From assembly GCA_036377595.1 (NCBI GenBank), contig DASUYB010000130.1, positions 1 through 64,000 on the forward strand: 64,000 nucleotides of DNA, written 5' to 3'. The notes under the pieces were generated by a model that had not been told where the DNA came from, made no database searches, and saw only the letters and a program-made list of their open reading frames with translations. Made by a program: the position numbers and the translations under genes. This DNA is from Longimicrobium sp. (GTDB taxonomy: Bacteria; Gemmatimonadota; Gemmatimonadetes; Longimicrobiales; Longimicrobiaceae). Positions 34,360 through 43,613 of this stretch are shown here, in pieces (position 1 is the stretch's first letter; the number at the start of each line of letters is the position of its first letter).

Positions 34360-34477
34360 TTTGGTCGATGCGCGATGGCAGATGCCGTCGCGCATCGCTG
34401 CTTCTGCCCGCGATCCCGTTCGCAGTGCGCGCGACGATTTGGCGTGGACGGAACCGCACTCAGCACTCAGCACTTCT

Positions 34478-35197
34478 TCACCCCGTCCTCCTGGGCGGCC
34501 GCACCGCCATCACCACCTCGGTGGGGCCGCCGCACTCCGCGCATTCCGCGGCCGCGCCTTCCTGCCATCTCCCGCACTTCACGCACAGGGTGATCAATCG
34601 CCCCTCCTCGTCCGATTGGGCGGGGAGGAGGAACGCGGTGCCGTCGTCCGCGACCGCGCGGAGCGACGGGCCGGTGTAGAAGTGCGCCAGCAGGTCGCGC
34701 ACGTCCGTCTCCTCCGTCTTCGCCGTCACCACGTCCTCGCGGAGGACGGCGGTGCGGTTGCGGAAGCGGCTGCGCTCGGCCGTCCAGGTGCGCTCCACCC
34801 CGGGCTCGGGCTCCAGCTTCAGCGTCAGCCCGCGCGACTCGAGCGTGAACGGCACCGCCAGGCGCCGCCGCAGCCGGTCCGCCGCGCGGTCCACCTCCAG
34901 CGCGGGCGCCAGCTGGCGGCGGTTGGCCACGTGGATCGACGGGTCGCAGAAGATCACCGCGCGCGCGTGCGACCAGAGCGGCGTGCGCAGGTAGCCGACG
35001 TCCGTCTCCACCACCGCCGTGTAGTCGTACGGCCGCTCCACGGGCCCCACCTCGATCCGCGCGCCCCGCACCCCCGGCGCGCCGCCGAGCGCCGCGAGCG
35101 CCGCGAGCACCGCGCGCGCCAGCGCCTCGCGCCGCTCGCGGTCGGTCAGCGGGCACCACAGGTCGGGGTCGAGCAGCTCGGGCGCGTCGGTCGGCAT
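34478..35197 (-). CDS. Hypothetical protein with C-terminal zinc ribbon
   Basis: The predicted 239-residue product starts at ATG 35197 (MPTDAPELLDPDLWCPLTD). It has a C-terminal Cys-x2-Cys...Cys-x2-Cys zinc ribbon (CVKCGRWQEGAAAECAECGG). The body is mixed alpha/beta with charged strands (GARIEVGPVERPYDYTAVVE) and no catalytic motif was found. It is predicted cytoplasmic. It is convergent with the sigma/anti-sigma pair. Confidence 0.7.
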   Translation of the reverse strand: MPTDAPELLDPDLWCPLTDRERREALARAVLAALAALGGAPGVRGARIEVGPVERPYDYTAVVETDVGYLRTPLWSHARAVIFCDPSIHVANRRQLAPALEVDRAADRLRRRLAVPFTLESRGLTLKLEPEPGVERTWTAERSRFRNRTAVLREDVVTAKTEETDVRDLLAHFYTGPSLRAVADDGTAFLLPAQSDEEGRLITLCVKCGRWQEGAAAECAECGGPTEVVMAVRPPRRTG

Positions 35198-35276
35198 CGT
35201 CGCGGATCGTCGTTCGTCTTCGGGAGATGGGAAGCGCGGGAATCTACCCGCCGCGCCTGCGCGAGGCCATCGAACG

Positions 35277-35402
35277 GCGAGTGCGTGAGTGCGGAAGTGC
35301 ACGAGTGCGTCTTCACCTCCGGCACGTCATCATCCCCCAAAGCAGAGATGCGCGACGGCGGATCGCCATCGCGCATCGCTGCAGCGCACTCTCGCACTCA
35401 TC
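35277..35402. repeat. Palindromic GTGCGTGAGTGCG-type repeat
   Basis: GAGTGCGTGAGTGCGGAAGTGC at the left mirrors GCACTCTCGCACTCATCTCAC-like text at the right, with a GCGATGGCGATCCGCCGTCGCGCATC-type inner dyad. It lies between the zinc-ribbon gene and the first TonB-C gene and resembles the element at 26779-26881. Confidence 0.6.
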
Positions 35403-35867
35403 TCACCCGCGCGGGCGCGGCGGAGAGGCCCGAGGGTCGTAGATGAACGAGATGGGGAGCATCACCCACACCGGCACGGCGTGTCCGTTCAGCCTGGCGG
35501 GCGAGAACCGCATCGCCAGCGCCGAGGCCACGCCGGCGGCGCCGAAACCCTCGTGCGTGGCCGACATCACCTGCACCGACGCCGAGTCGGGCAGGCCCGC
35601 AGCCGTGACGCGGAACCTGAGCGTCACCGTCCCCGAAACCTTTGCCTGCCACAGCGCCCACGGGTAGTTGCGCCGGATCTCCCGCACCACCTCACGGCGG
35701 TTCAGCAGCGCCGGCTGCTCCTCGACCGCGACGAGCTCGCGCGCGCTGTCGGCCGGCGCGGCGGAGCCCTGCGCGGCCGCGGGCGCCGTCCACGCGAGCA
35801 GCGCCGCCAACGCAACGGCGATGCGACGGACTCCGGATCTACCCTGCACCGGGAGCAGCTTCTTCAT
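35403..35867 (-). CDS. Secreted TonB C-terminal-domain protein 1
   Basis: A 154-residue protein with an N-terminal signal (about 12-33, ending APAAAQ). The TonB-C fold is recognised by NYPWALWQAKVSGTVTLRF, then a GLPDSASVQV strand and FSPARLNGHAVPVWVMLPI. It lacks the usual proline-rich spacer, and the single hydrophobic segment ends with a cleavable-looking site. It is one of four such genes in tandem. Function is unknown; TonB-C domains bind outer-membrane receptors or periplasmic partners. Confidence 0.85.
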   Translation of the reverse strand: MKKLLPVQGRSGVRRIAVALAALLAWTAPAAAQGSAAPADSARELVAVEEQPALLNRREVVREIRRNYPWALWQAKVSGTVTLRFRVTAAGLPDSASVQVMSATHEGFGAAGVASALAMRFSPARLNGHAVPVWVMLPISFIYDPRASPPRPRG

Positions 35868-35956
35868 CTTTGATGGTGATTTGACTTCGTCGATTCACCC
35901 ACTACAGCGGCGGGTCCCGCGAGGAATCTACGAGTAGTCCCACAATAAACAAGCGT

Positions 35957-36430
35957 TTACTGGGACGACTCCGCGGCCCCGGACGAGAACGGCTGCAGCT
36001 GGAAGGTGAGCGGGAGCGTCATCCACACCGCCACGGGATGCCCTTCGCGCGTGGCGGGGTGGAAGTGCATCTGCCGCACGACGGCGATCGCGCCGCGCCC
36101 GAACGCGGGGATGGTGGCGTACAACACCTCGATCTTTCCCGCCCTGCCGTTGGGACGCACCTCGACGCGGACGACGGCGCACCCCGACGTCCCTGCGTCG
36201 CGCTGCTCGCGCGGATAGTTGCGCGCCATCGCCATCGCCACGTTGCCGACGTTGATGAGCTGCGGCCTGGCGTCGACCTGCTCCAGCGCGAACACCGAGT
36301 CGCCGGGAGATGCGGGCTCGGCCGCCGGCTGCGTTGCGACGAGCGAGTCGCACGCCTGGGCGGATGCGGCCCGCGGCATCGTCATCGCCGCGAGAAGGCC
36401 GGCGGTGCAGAGGAGGAGGCGGATTCTCAT
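35957..36430 (-). CDS. Secreted TonB C-terminal-domain protein 2
   Basis: This 157-residue protein has a signal peptide ending near AASAQ, a Cys-containing ACDSL start to the mature part, and a TonB-C domain (NYPREQRDAGTSGCAVVRV, FHPATREGHPVAVWMTLPLT). It differs from its neighbours by a second Cys in the core strand (TSGCAV), allowing a disulfide with ACDSL. It lies 89 nt upstream of TonB-C protein 1. Confidence 0.85.
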   Translation of the reverse strand: MRIRLLLCTAGLLAAMTMPRAASAQACDSLVATQPAAEPASPGDSVFALEQVDARPQLINVGNVAMAMARNYPREQRDAGTSGCAVVRVEVRPNGRAGKIEVLYATIPAFGRGAIAVVRQMHFHPATREGHPVAVWMTLPLTFQLQPFSSGAAESSQ

Positions 36431-36445
36431 CCCGAAGGAGATCGG

Positions 36446-36886
36446 TCAGGCGTCGTGGAGGGCGAAGACGATGGGAAGGGTGATCGGCGCCGCGATCGCC
36501 TTCCCCTGGAACGTGGCGGGGCGGAAGCGCAGCCGGTGCACCACGCGCATCGCCGGCTCCAGGAACTCCTGGTGGGAGACGGAGACGACGTGAACGGTGC
36601 CGCGCTGCACGTGCCCGTCCGCGGCGACGGTGAACTCCAGCACCACGCTCCCCTCGGTGCCGGTGCGCCGCAGCACCTCGGGATAGTGCTGCCGCGCCAG
36701 CCGCGGCAGCTGCGCGGGCGTCAGCAGCTCCGGCGGCACGTCCACCTCCACCTCGCCCGGCGCGAGGCCGTCCGCCGTGTCGGCGGGCGGCGGAGCGACC
36801 TGCGCGGCGGCGGTGCGCGGCTGCGCGAGCATCGCGGCCGCCGCCATCGCGGCGACGAGGAGCAGGCGATCGAGGGTGCGGCTCAT
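36446..36886 (-). CDS. Secreted TonB C-terminal-domain protein 3
   Basis: The gene encodes 146 residues from ATG 36886, with GGAGG 6-10 nt upstream. It has a signal peptide ending TAAAQ, then VEVDVPPELLTP and TonB-C (HYPEVLRRTGTEGSVVLEFT, FRPATFQGKAIAAPITLPIV). Only 15 nt separate it from copy 2, supporting co-transcription. Confidence 0.87.
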   Translation of the reverse strand: MSRTLDRLLLVAAMAAAAMLAQPRTAAAQVAPPPADTADGLAPGEVEVDVPPELLTPAQLPRLARQHYPEVLRRTGTEGSVVLEFTVAADGHVQRGTVHVVSVSHQEFLEPAMRVVHRLRFRPATFQGKAIAAPITLPIVFALHDA

Positions 36887-36977
36887 GGGAGCCTCCGGGA
36901 GGAGAGGGTGATGGGAGCGAGGTGCGGAACAACCATCTACGCTGAAACGATCCTGATCCCCCGGCCCTGACGGAGGA

Positions 36978-37391
36978 TCACCGGTCGGGATGGAAGGTGA
37001 TGCGCAGGATGACGTCAACCGCCGCGCCGCCCTCCGCCGCGGGGCGGAAGCGCAGCTGGTGCGCGATGCTCCGCGCGGCGTCGCCGAACTTCTCGTGAGA
37101 CTGGGAGACCACGGTCACCCTCGCGGCGCGCCCGGCCTCGTCCACCCGCACGCGCACCATGACGTCGCCCATGACGCCTGCGTCGCGCAGCAGCGACGGA
37201 TAATAGCGCCGCACCAGGCCGGCCAGCCGCCCGGGGTTCAGCAGCTCCGGCGCGGCGGGCCCGGCGCTGTCCACCGTGACCGCGTTGTCGGTGACGGGCG
37301 ACATGAACTGCGCCGCCGCGGACGTGGGACGCACCAGCAGCGCCGCGGCGAGCACCGCGGCCGCAACCAGGCATTTCGAAGCGTGGATCAC
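36978..37391 (-). CDS. Secreted TonB C-terminal-domain protein 4
   Basis: A 137-residue protein with a signal peptide ending SAAAQ and TonB-C domain (YYPSLLRDAGVMGDVMVRVR, HQLRFRPAAEGGAAVDVIL). It is the first gene of the four-gene series and the shortest. Regulation may involve the upstream intergenic DNA (37392-37566). Confidence 0.87.
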   Translation of the reverse strand: MIHASKCLVAAAVLAAALLVRPTSAAAQFMSPVTDNAVTVDSAGPAAPELLNPGRLAGLVRRYYPSLLRDAGVMGDVMVRVRVDEAGRAARVTVVSQSHEKFGDAARSIAHQLRFRPAAEGGAAVDVILRITFHPDR

Positions 37392-37566
37392 TGCTCGTCT
37401 GGAGATGGAAGATCGCAGGAAAGACGGAGATCACATCGCGGCGGGACGATGGAGCCGGACTATCGGGACAATCATAACTTCCGCGGCGGGAGATGGGAAC
37501 ATGCGGCGGCGGACGTGGGACAGATCGCGCGTTCATGATCTCGTTCCCATCGACACGATCATTATC

Positions 37567-37641
37567 CTCACGCGGAGACGCGGAGACGCGGAGAACTCAG
37601 CGCCGCGGTTGGTTCTCCGCGCCTCCGCGTCTCCGCGTGAG
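37567..37641. repeat. Family A palindrome, copy 3
   Basis: Arms CTCACGCGGAGACGCGGAGA and its complement, 28-29 bp with one mismatch. The internal unit is ACGCGGAG in tandem. It lies 46 nt past the stop of the FAD oxidoreductase gene on the minus strand. Confidence 0.92.
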
Positions 37642-37686
37642 TAAAAACAGTCTCTGGGCCACTCGAGCAATCCGGCTGGGATGGGG

Positions 37687-39030
37687 TCACCCTCCGCGCG
37701 AGGCAAGGAGCCGCTCCGCCGCGCGCAGGCCGGACGACACCGCGCCCTCCACGTTCGGCGCGACGAGATAATCTCCCGCGAACGCGACGCGCGGGTGCTC
37801 CGCGTCGGGCCGCTCCGCGCGGAGGCGGGCCAGGTGCTGCAGCGAGCCGGGGCGGAAGACGGTCCACCCGTGCTCCCAGCGGTACAGGCGCACGGTGCGG
37901 ATCAGCGACGCGATGCGGGGGAACGGCTTCGCCAGGTCGGGGAGGATGAGTTTCATCGCCTCCTCCGCGGTCGCGTCCATCAGCCCCGGCCCCACCTCGG
38001 GGAGGGGGAGCGCGAGGAGAGCGCCCAGCCCCGGCGCCACCTGCCCGGGGAGCTTGGCCTCCTGCGAGCAGACGGCCGCCAGCGCGCGCGACTCGCCGCG
38101 CGCCCACGACAGGCCGAACCAGCGCGTCCCTACCGGGCGGTCGAGCACGATCCCCACCGTCACCGTGGGCCGCACGTCGACCGCTCCTAACCATTCGCCC
38201 ATGCGCGGCATCTGAGCTTGTACGGCGGCGCGCGCCGCGGGCGCGGGAAGGGCCACGACGGCGGCGTCGAAGCGCTCCGCCCACCCATCCCCCGCCAGCT
38301 CCACCCCGTGCTCGTCCGCGGAGAGGCGGCGGACGGCCGTGCGGACGCGCACCTCGCCGCCGGCCTGGCGGACGGCGCCGGCCAGCGCGTCGCAGAAGCC
38401 GCGGGCGCCGCCGCGCAGCGCCAGCACGTCGAGCGACATCCCCTGGCGCGCGAGCGCGTGGTAGAAACCGGCGCTGGCCTCCTCCGCGCGCGTGCCGTAG
38501 AGGGTGCAGAGGAGCGGGTCGGCCAGCAGGTCCACGAAGTCGCGCCCCATCTCCCTGAGGCCCCACGCGGCGGCCGACTCGCGGTCCAGCCCGGCGGCGC
38601 GCTCCAGCGCCTCCATCCGCAGCGCGTCGGCGTGGCGGTGGAGATAGGGGAGGTAGTGCGCGCCGAGCTTCAGCTTGAGCCCGAAGGGAATGGCCCCCGA
38701 CGCCAGCATCGACGTCGGAGACCCATACACCACCTCGTGCGCCGCGCCCCGGCGCCAGAGCGCGTCGCGCCCCGAGGTGCGCTCGCACAGCGCGGCGGCG
38801 CCGGCTTCGCGCAACACGCGCAGGAACGACGTGTACACCGAGCCGAACAGCTGCGTGGCCGCGTCGATGCGGCACCCGTCGACCTCGTCGGTGCGCGTGC
38901 GGCCGCCCCACGCCGGCGCCGCCTCGAGCACGGTGACCGACGCGCCGGCGCGCGCCAGGCGGAAGGCCGCCGCCAGCCCCGCCGGCCCGCCGCCGGCCAC
39001 CGCCACGCGCATCCCCGCCGCGTCAGCCAT
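37687..39030 (-). CDS. FAD-dependent oxidoreductase (amine oxidase/protoporphyrinogen-oxidase-like)
   Basis: The product is 447 residues from ATG 39030 (or Met7, MRVAVAGGGPAGLAAAF). The N-terminal Rossmann motif GGGPAGLAAAFRLARAGASV and EAAPAWGGRTRT are classical for the flavin-containing amine oxidase superfamily, and the C-terminal VAFAGDYLVAPNVEGAVSSG is the typical FAD-closing block. The substrate is unknown; phytoene-desaturase- or PPO-like chemistry are both possible. It is divergent from the TldD gene across about 80 nt. Confidence 0.88.
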   Translation of the reverse strand: MADAAGMRVAVAGGGPAGLAAAFRLARAGASVTVLEAAPAWGGRTRTDEVDGCRIDAATQLFGSVYTSFLRVLREAGAAALCERTSGRDALWRRGAAHEVVYGSPTSMLASGAIPFGLKLKLGAHYLPYLHRHADALRMEALERAAGLDRESAAAWGLREMGRDFVDLLADPLLCTLYGTRAEEASAGFYHALARQGMSLDVLALRGGARGFCDALAGAVRQAGGEVRVRTAVRRLSADEHGVELAGDGWAERFDAAVVALPAPAARAAVQAQMPRMGEWLGAVDVRPTVTVGIVLDRPVGTRWFGLSWARGESRALAAVCSQEAKLPGQVAPGLGALLALPLPEVGPGLMDATAEEAMKLILPDLAKPFPRIASLIRTVRLYRWEHGWTVFRPGSLQHLARLRAERPDAEHPRVAFAGDYLVAPNVEGAVSSGLRAAERLLASRGG

Positions 39031-39111
39031 CGCGGCGCCGAACGAACTGGTTGCAGCGGACGAACGCCCGATCTAGCTTCACCCCCATCACCCCCTCCCT
39101 TCCCGGAGCCT

Positions 39112-40728
39112 ATGAGACGCAGAGAGTTCATCCTGCACGGCACCGCCGCCGCCGCGGGGCTGGCGGCGGGGTCGGCGCTCCTGCCGCGCGCGCTCGACGC
39201 CCGCCCCGCGCGCGAGGACTGGCTGGCCGACCCGGCCACCCGCGAGCTGGCCATGCGCGCCGTCGACGCCGCGCGCCAGGCGGGCGCCACCTACGCCGAC
39301 GTGCGCATCTCGCGCAACCGCTCGCAGTCGCTGGGCACCCGCGAGCAGCAGATCACCTCCTTCAACGACAGCGACACCTACGGCTTCGGCGTGCGCGTGC
39401 TGGCCGGCGGCGCGTGGGGCTTCGCCGCCAGCCGCGACGTGACGCCCGACGAGGTGGTCCGCGTGGCCCGCCAGGCAGTCGCGCAGGCCCGCGCCAACGC
39501 GGCCACGGTCAAGCGCCCCATCGAGCTGGCGCCGGCCGAGCGCGTGGCCGACGGGAAGTGGACCTCGGCCATGCAGGTCGACCCCTTCACCATCGCCATC
39601 GAGCAGAAGGTGGACCTGCTGCTGCGCGCCAACGCCGAGGCGCTCAAGGTGCAGGGCGCGCGCTTCGTCACCTCGTCGATGTTCTTCCTCAAGCAGGAGA
39701 AGAGCTTCGCCAGCACCGACGGAAGCTGGATCGAGCAGACGTACTACCGCGCCTATCCGTCGATGACCATCACCGCGGTGTCGGCCGACCGCTCCGACTT
39801 CCAGAGCCGGCAGAGCACCGACATCGCCCCGCGGGGGATGGGATACGAGCACGTCACCGCCGCCAGGCTGGTGGAGACCGCCGGCCGCTGGGCCGAGGAG
39901 GCGGTGGCCAAGCTCTCCGCCAAGCCGGTGCAGCCGGGGCGCTACGACCTGGTGCTCCTGCCCACCCACCTCTGGCTCACCATCCACGAGTCCATCGCGC
40001 ACCCCACCGAGCTCGACCGCATCATGGGGTTCGAGGCCAACTACGCGGGCACCTCGTTCGTCACCCCGCCGGCCGACTACCTGGGCAAGTTCCGCTACGG
40101 CCCCGACTTCATGAACATCCAGGGCGAGCGCAGCACGCCGGGAACGCTCTCGGCCACCGGGTGGGACGACGAAGGCGTGAAGCCCGACGAGTTCCTGATC
40201 GTGCGCAACGGCGTGGTCAACGACCTGCAGACCACGCGCGAGCAGGCGCCGTGGCTGGCCGACTGGTACCGCCAGCAGGGGCGCCCCGTGAGCAGCCACG
40301 GCAACTCGTACGCCCAGAACTGGTCCGACGTGCAGTTCCAGCGCATGCCCAACGTCAACCTCCTTCCCGCGACGAGCGAGGTGACGCTGGAGGAGCTGAT
40401 CGGCGACGTGCAGGACGGGATCCTGATCGACGGCGACGGCTCCTTCTCGATCGACCAGCAGCGGTACAACGCGCAGTTCGGCGGGCAGGTGTTCAAGGAG
40501 ATCAAGAACGGGCGGATCACCGGCCCGCTGAAGGACGTCGCCTACCAGATGCGCACGCCGGAGTTCTGGAACTCGATGGACGCCATCGGCGGGCGCGGCA
40601 CCTACTTCATCGGCGGCTCGTTCTTCGACGGCAAGGGCCAGCCCAGCCAGGTAAACGCCGTGAACCACGGCTCGCCCGCGGCCCGCTTCCGCCGGGTCAA
40701 CGTCATCAACACCGGACGCAGAGCGTAA
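39112..40728 (+). CDS. tldD: TldD-family metalloprotease with Tat-type signal
   Basis: A 538-residue protein whose N-terminus [20 protein letters not shown] fits a twin-arginine signal. The zinc motif of TldD is present, His292-Glu293-x3-His297 ([10 protein letters not shown]). TldD/TldE form a heterodimeric peptidase that trims peptides such as microcin B17 precursor and CcdA in cytoplasmic systems. Export through Tat would move this pair to the periplasm. The TldE partner starts 7 nt downstream. Confidence 0.9.
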   Translation: MRRREFILHGTAAAAGLAAGSALLPRALDARPAREDWLADPATRELAMRAVDAARQAGATYADVRISRNRSQSLGTREQQITSFNDSDTYGFGVRVLAGGAWGFAASRDVTPDEVVRVARQAVAQARANAATVKRPIELAPAERVADGKWTSAMQVDPFTIAIEQKVDLLLRANAEALKVQGARFVTSSMFFLKQEKSFASTDGSWIEQTYYRAYPSMTITAVSADRSDFQSRQSTDIAPRGMGYEHVTAARLVETAGRWAEEAVAKLSAKPVQPGRYDLVLLPTHLWLTIHESIAHPTELDRIMGFEANYAGTSFVTPPADYLGKFRYGPDFMNIQGERSTPGTLSATGWDDEGVKPDEFLIVRNGVVNDLQTTREQAPWLADWYRQQGRPVSSHGNSYAQNWSDVQFQRMPNVNLLPATSEVTLEELIGDVQDGILIDGDGSFSIDQQRYNAQFGGQVFKEIKNGRITGPLKDVAYQMRTPEFWNSMDAIGGRGTYFIGGSFFDGKGQPSQVNAVNHGSPAARFRRVNVINTGRRA

Positions 40729-40735
40729 CCCCGCC

Positions 40736-42082
40736 ATGCCTGCCAGATTCATCTCGCGCGACGAGGCCGAGTCCATCGCCCGGCGCACGCTCGCGTTTTC
40801 CACGGCCGACGACGCGCGCGTGCAGATCCAGAGCTCCACGCACGGCAACACCCGCTTCGCCCGCAACCAGGTGTCCACCGCCGGCGACGCGTACGACGCC
40901 ACCCTGGCCGTGACCGCGGCCTTCGGGAAGAAGGTGGCCTCGGCCAGCACCAACCGCTTCGACGAGGAGTCGCTGCGCAGCGTGGTGCAGACGGCCGAGC
41001 GGCTGGCGCGGCTGGTGCCCGAGGATCCCGAGTACCTGGGCGAGCTGGGCCCGCAGCAGTATTCCCGCACCACGGCCTTCTCCGAGGCCACGGCCAACCT
41101 GACGCCCGAGCAGCGGGCCGCGGCGGTCAACGCCATCACCCGCCCCGCCGAGGCGCAGGGGCTCATCTCCACGGGCTTCCTCGACATCATCACCGGCTCG
41201 CAGGCGGTGGCGACGAAGAAGGGGCTGTTCGCGTACGACACCGCGTCGATCGTGAACCTGACCACCACCGTCCGGACGCCCGACGGCACCGGCTCGGGGT
41301 GGGCGGGCGACGCGGCCAACGACTGGGCGCGGCTGAACCCGGGGGCCATGGCCGAGCGCGCCATCCGCAAGGCGCAGCTCTCGCGCAACCCGCGCGCCGT
41401 GGAGCCGGGGAAGTGGACGGTGATCCTGGAGCCCACCGCCGTGGCCAACATGGTGGGGCTGATGATGGGGTCGCTCGACGCGCGCCAGGCCGACGAGGGG
41501 CGCTCGTTCTTCTCGAAGGCCGGGGGGAACAAGATCGGCGAGAAGTTCCTGGACCAGCGGGTGACCATCGTTTCGGACCCCGGCAGCGCGGTGGCGCCGA
41601 TGGCGGCGTTCAACGGGCAGGGGCTTCCCAACCGGCGGATGCTGTGGATCGAGAACGGGTCGCTGCGGAACCTGGTCTACAACCGCTTCTGGGCGCAGCG
41701 GCAGGGGCGCGAGCCCACCGGCTTCCCGGCCGGGTTCGAGATGGCGGGCGGCACCAGCACGGTGGAGGAGATGATCCGCGCCACCGAGCGCGGGCTGCTG
41801 GTCACCCGCTTCTGGTACATCCGCCCGGTGGACCCGCGCACGATCCTGTACACCGGCCTCACCCGCGACGGCACCTTCCTGATCGAGAACGGCCAGATCA
41901 CCACGGCGGTGAAGAACCTGCGCTGGAACGAGTCGCCCGTGTTCATGCTGAACAACGTGGAGATGATGAGCGCGCCGGTGCGCATCTCGGCCAGCGAGAG
42001 CGGCGACGTGAGCCCGGCCGTGGTCGTCCCGGCGATCAAGGCGCACGACTTCACCTTCACCTCGCTCTCCGACGCGGTGTGA
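40736..42082 (+). CDS. pmbA: TldE/PmbA-family partner
   Basis: The 448-residue protein begins [20 protein letters not shown] with no signal peptide. It shows the family pattern ([53 protein letters not shown]) but lacks the HExxxH motif, as expected for the non-catalytic subunit. It is almost certainly in one operon with the TldD gene. A perfect family A palindrome follows 16 nt after the stop. Confidence 0.9.
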   Translation: MPARFISRDEAESIARRTLAFSTADDARVQIQSSTHGNTRFARNQVSTAGDAYDATLAVTAAFGKKVASASTNRFDEESLRSVVQTAERLARLVPEDPEYLGELGPQQYSRTTAFSEATANLTPEQRAAAVNAITRPAEAQGLISTGFLDIITGSQAVATKKGLFAYDTASIVNLTTTVRTPDGTGSGWAGDAANDWARLNPGAMAERAIRKAQLSRNPRAVEPGKWTVILEPTAVANMVGLMMGSLDARQADEGRSFFSKAGGNKIGEKFLDQRVTIVSDPGSAVAPMAAFNGQGLPNRRMLWIENGSLRNLVYNRFWAQRQGREPTGFPAGFEMAGGTSTVEEMIRATERGLLVTRFWYIRPVDPRTILYTGLTRDGTFLIENGQITTAVKNLRWNESPVFMLNNVEMMSAPVRISASESGDVSPAVVVPAIKAHDFTFTSLSDAV

Positions 42083-42098
42083 GATAGAAACAGAAAGT

Positions 42099-42170
42099 CT
42101 CACGCAGAGGGCGCAGAGGACGCAGAGGACCACGGTGAGTTCTCTGCGTCCTCTGCGCCCTCTGCGTGAG
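42099..42170. repeat. Family A palindrome, copy 4
   Basis: Arms of about 29 bp pair perfectly, beginning CTCACGCAGAGGGCGCAGAG. The loop ends GGTGAGTTCTC. It is followed by TTTCTTTTC on the plus strand, so it would act as an intrinsic terminator for the tldD-pmbA transcript. Confidence 0.95.
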
Positions 42171-42221
42171 ATTTCTTTTCGTAAATCATCTTCCTGCAAG
42201 ATGTTGGGGACCCATTAGGGG

Positions 42222-42250
42222 TTGAAAACCGAAGAGGAATTCGATAGATT
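42222..42250 (+). promoter_or_regulatory. Promoter candidate for the tRNA pair
   Basis: TTGAAA (42222-42227), 17 nt, TAGATT (42245-42250). Expected transcription start lies about 3-5 nt before the tRNA-Lys at 42260. The surroundings are AT-rich. Confidence 0.65.
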
Positions 42251-42259
42251 GAGGGGCTC

Positions 42260-42332
<73 letters not shown>

Positions 42333-42333
42333 C

Positions 42334-42406
42334 TGCCCCTTGGTGTAATTGGCAACACGCCTGACTCTGGATCAGGAAAGTCCAGGTTCGAGCCCTGGAG
42401 GGGCAA
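42334..42406 (+). tRNA. tRNA-Gln (CTG)
   Basis: A 73-nt gene separated from tRNA-Lys by a single nucleotide. Acceptor TGCCCCT pairs with AGGGGCA. Anticodon stem CCTGA/TCAGG encloses CTCTGGA, anticodon CTG. T-loop GGTTCGAGCC. No CCA is encoded. The two tRNAs should be processed from one precursor. Confidence 0.93.
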
Positions 42407-42419
42407 TCTCCCCAACGCA

Positions 42420-42456
42420 GATCGGGGTGACCGGCACATGGCCGGTCACCCCGATC
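42420..42456. terminator. Terminator downstream of the tRNA pair
   Basis: A perfect 16-bp stem (GATCGGGGTGACCGGC and complement) with a 5-nt loop and TTCGTTTC after it. It lies between the tRNAs and the minus-strand gene ending at 42478, so it can work in both directions. Confidence 0.85.
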
Positions 42457-42477
42457 TTCGTTTCGCGCGGCCGCGCG

Positions 42478-42687
42478 TCAGAGCATCCGGATGGCGATGT
42501 AGTAGCTGATGGCGCCCACGATCAGCACCCACGTGAGCCCCGCGGCCAGGCCCAGGAAGCTGGCGGCGCGGTCCTTCCGGGAATCCTCCCGCGTGTACTC
42601 CACGTGCGACATCTCCAGCTCCTCCGGTCGGTCTATCGGGATCGGTTCGTCTCGGTCGGAAGTCTTGATCGGCGCGTAACCTGGCAT
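42478..42687 (-). CDS. Small single-pass membrane protein
   Basis: A 69-residue protein (MPGYAPIKTSDRDEPIPIDR at its N-terminus) with an acidic cytoplasmic part and one membrane helix near the C-terminus (FLGLAAGLTWVLIVGAISYY). A shorter start at Met26 (MSHVEYTRED) is possible. Family unknown. Confidence 0.65.
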   Translation of the reverse strand: MPGYAPIKTSDRDEPIPIDRPEELEMSHVEYTREDSRKDRAASFLGLAAGLTWVLIVGAISYYIAIRML

Positions 42688-42721
42688 TCCCCGCCCCCGC
42701 GCGCAATGGGCGGCGGGAGAC

Positions 42722-43078
42722 CTACGACGCGTCGCCCAGGCGCTCCAGCATCACCGCCGTGCCGTAGCAGAGCACCTCGGTGGCGGACTGGCCGATCTCC
42801 GACGCGTCGTAGCCGATGCCGATCACCGCGTCGGCGCCCAGCTCGCGCGCGTGGCGGGCCAGCTCGGCGGTGGCCTGCTGGCGCGTCTGCTCGCACATCT
42901 CCGTGAACTCGCGGATCTGCCCGCCCACGATGGTCTTCAGCCCCCCGATGAACCCCTGTGAGAAGGTCGGCGCGCGCACCACCACGCCGCGCACCAGCCC
43001 CAGGTACTCGCGGATGCGGTAGCCCTCGATGGCCATCGTCGTGGTCATGATCAGCCGGTCGGGCGCTGGGTTCGACAT
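42722..43078 (-). CDS. YbjQ family protein (UPF0145)
   Basis: This 118-residue protein is preceded by TGATG coupling to the upstream gene. The sequence TTTMAIEGYRIREYLGLVRG, SQGFIGGLKTIVGGQI, then LGADAVIGIGYDASEIG matches the YbjQ heavy-metal-binding-like fold, which forms pentamers in known structures. No catalytic role is established. It is the second gene of a pair with the SnoaL-like gene. Confidence 0.87.
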   Translation of the reverse strand: MSNPAPDRLIMTTTMAIEGYRIREYLGLVRGVVVRAPTFSQGFIGGLKTIVGGQIREFTEMCEQTRQQATAELARHARELGADAVIGIGYDASEIGQSATEVLCYGTAVMLERLGDAS

Positions 43079-43491
43079 CAGCGGCGCTCCTGCACGAGGG
43101 TGTTGTGGAACGAGGCGATCTTCCAGGCGCCACCGTCGCGGGTGAGCACGGCGCTCCAGAGCGCGGCCATGTCGCCCGCCGCCGGGCCCGCGGGCACGTG
43201 CAGCTTCGCGTCCACGTGCGCCAGCGCCACGTCCGCCCGCAGCAGGCGCGCGGACTTCAGGCGGTATTCGACGCGGCTGCCGGCGTAGATCGTCCGGAAG
43301 ATGTGCTCGTGCCCCGCGGCGATGGCGTCGCGCCCGCGGGCGTGCATCCCCACGATGTTCACGAAGTCCGCGTCGCCGGCGAAGGGCGCGGCGAACCCGG
43401 CGCTGTCGCCCGCGTTCCAGGCGTCCTGCAGCGCCTGCACGATCGGCGCGACCTCGGCGGCGATGTCCGTGGATGCGAAGGTGTCGCTCAT
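43078..43491 (-). CDS. SnoaL/NTF2-like (DUF4440) protein
   Basis: The 137-residue protein has the family's cone-shaped alpha+beta pattern: LQDAWNAGDSAGFAAPFAGD, then GRDAIAAGHEHIFRTIY, and a terminal AWKIASFHNTLVQERR. DUF4440/SgcJ-type members are ketosteroid-isomerase-like binding proteins with diverse substrates. The stop shares a base with the start of the YbjQ gene (TGATG), so translation is probably coupled. Confidence 0.85.
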   Translation of the reverse strand: MSDTFASTDIAAEVAPIVQALQDAWNAGDSAGFAAPFAGDADFVNIVGMHARGRDAIAAGHEHIFRTIYAGSRVEYRLKSARLLRADVALAHVDAKLHVPAGPAAGDMAALWSAVLTRDGGAWKIASFHNTLVQERR

Positions 43492-43548
43492 GGATCTCTC
43501 GAAAATCGGTGGGATGGGGATGATGCGCGGATCGCGCGGAGATGGAGA

Positions 43549-43577
43549 AGCGCCCCCACAAGCTCTGCGGGGGCGCT
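43549..43577 (-). terminator. Hairpin after the M28 peptidase gene
   Basis: AGCGCCCCC (43549-43557) and GGGGGCGCT (43569-43577) form a 9-bp stem about 37 nt beyond the minus-strand stop at 43614, before the SnoaL-like gene. Confidence 0.6.
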
Positions 43578-43613
43578 CCGCCGTGCAAGGAGATTCTCCG
43601 CCGCTCCGCGGAT

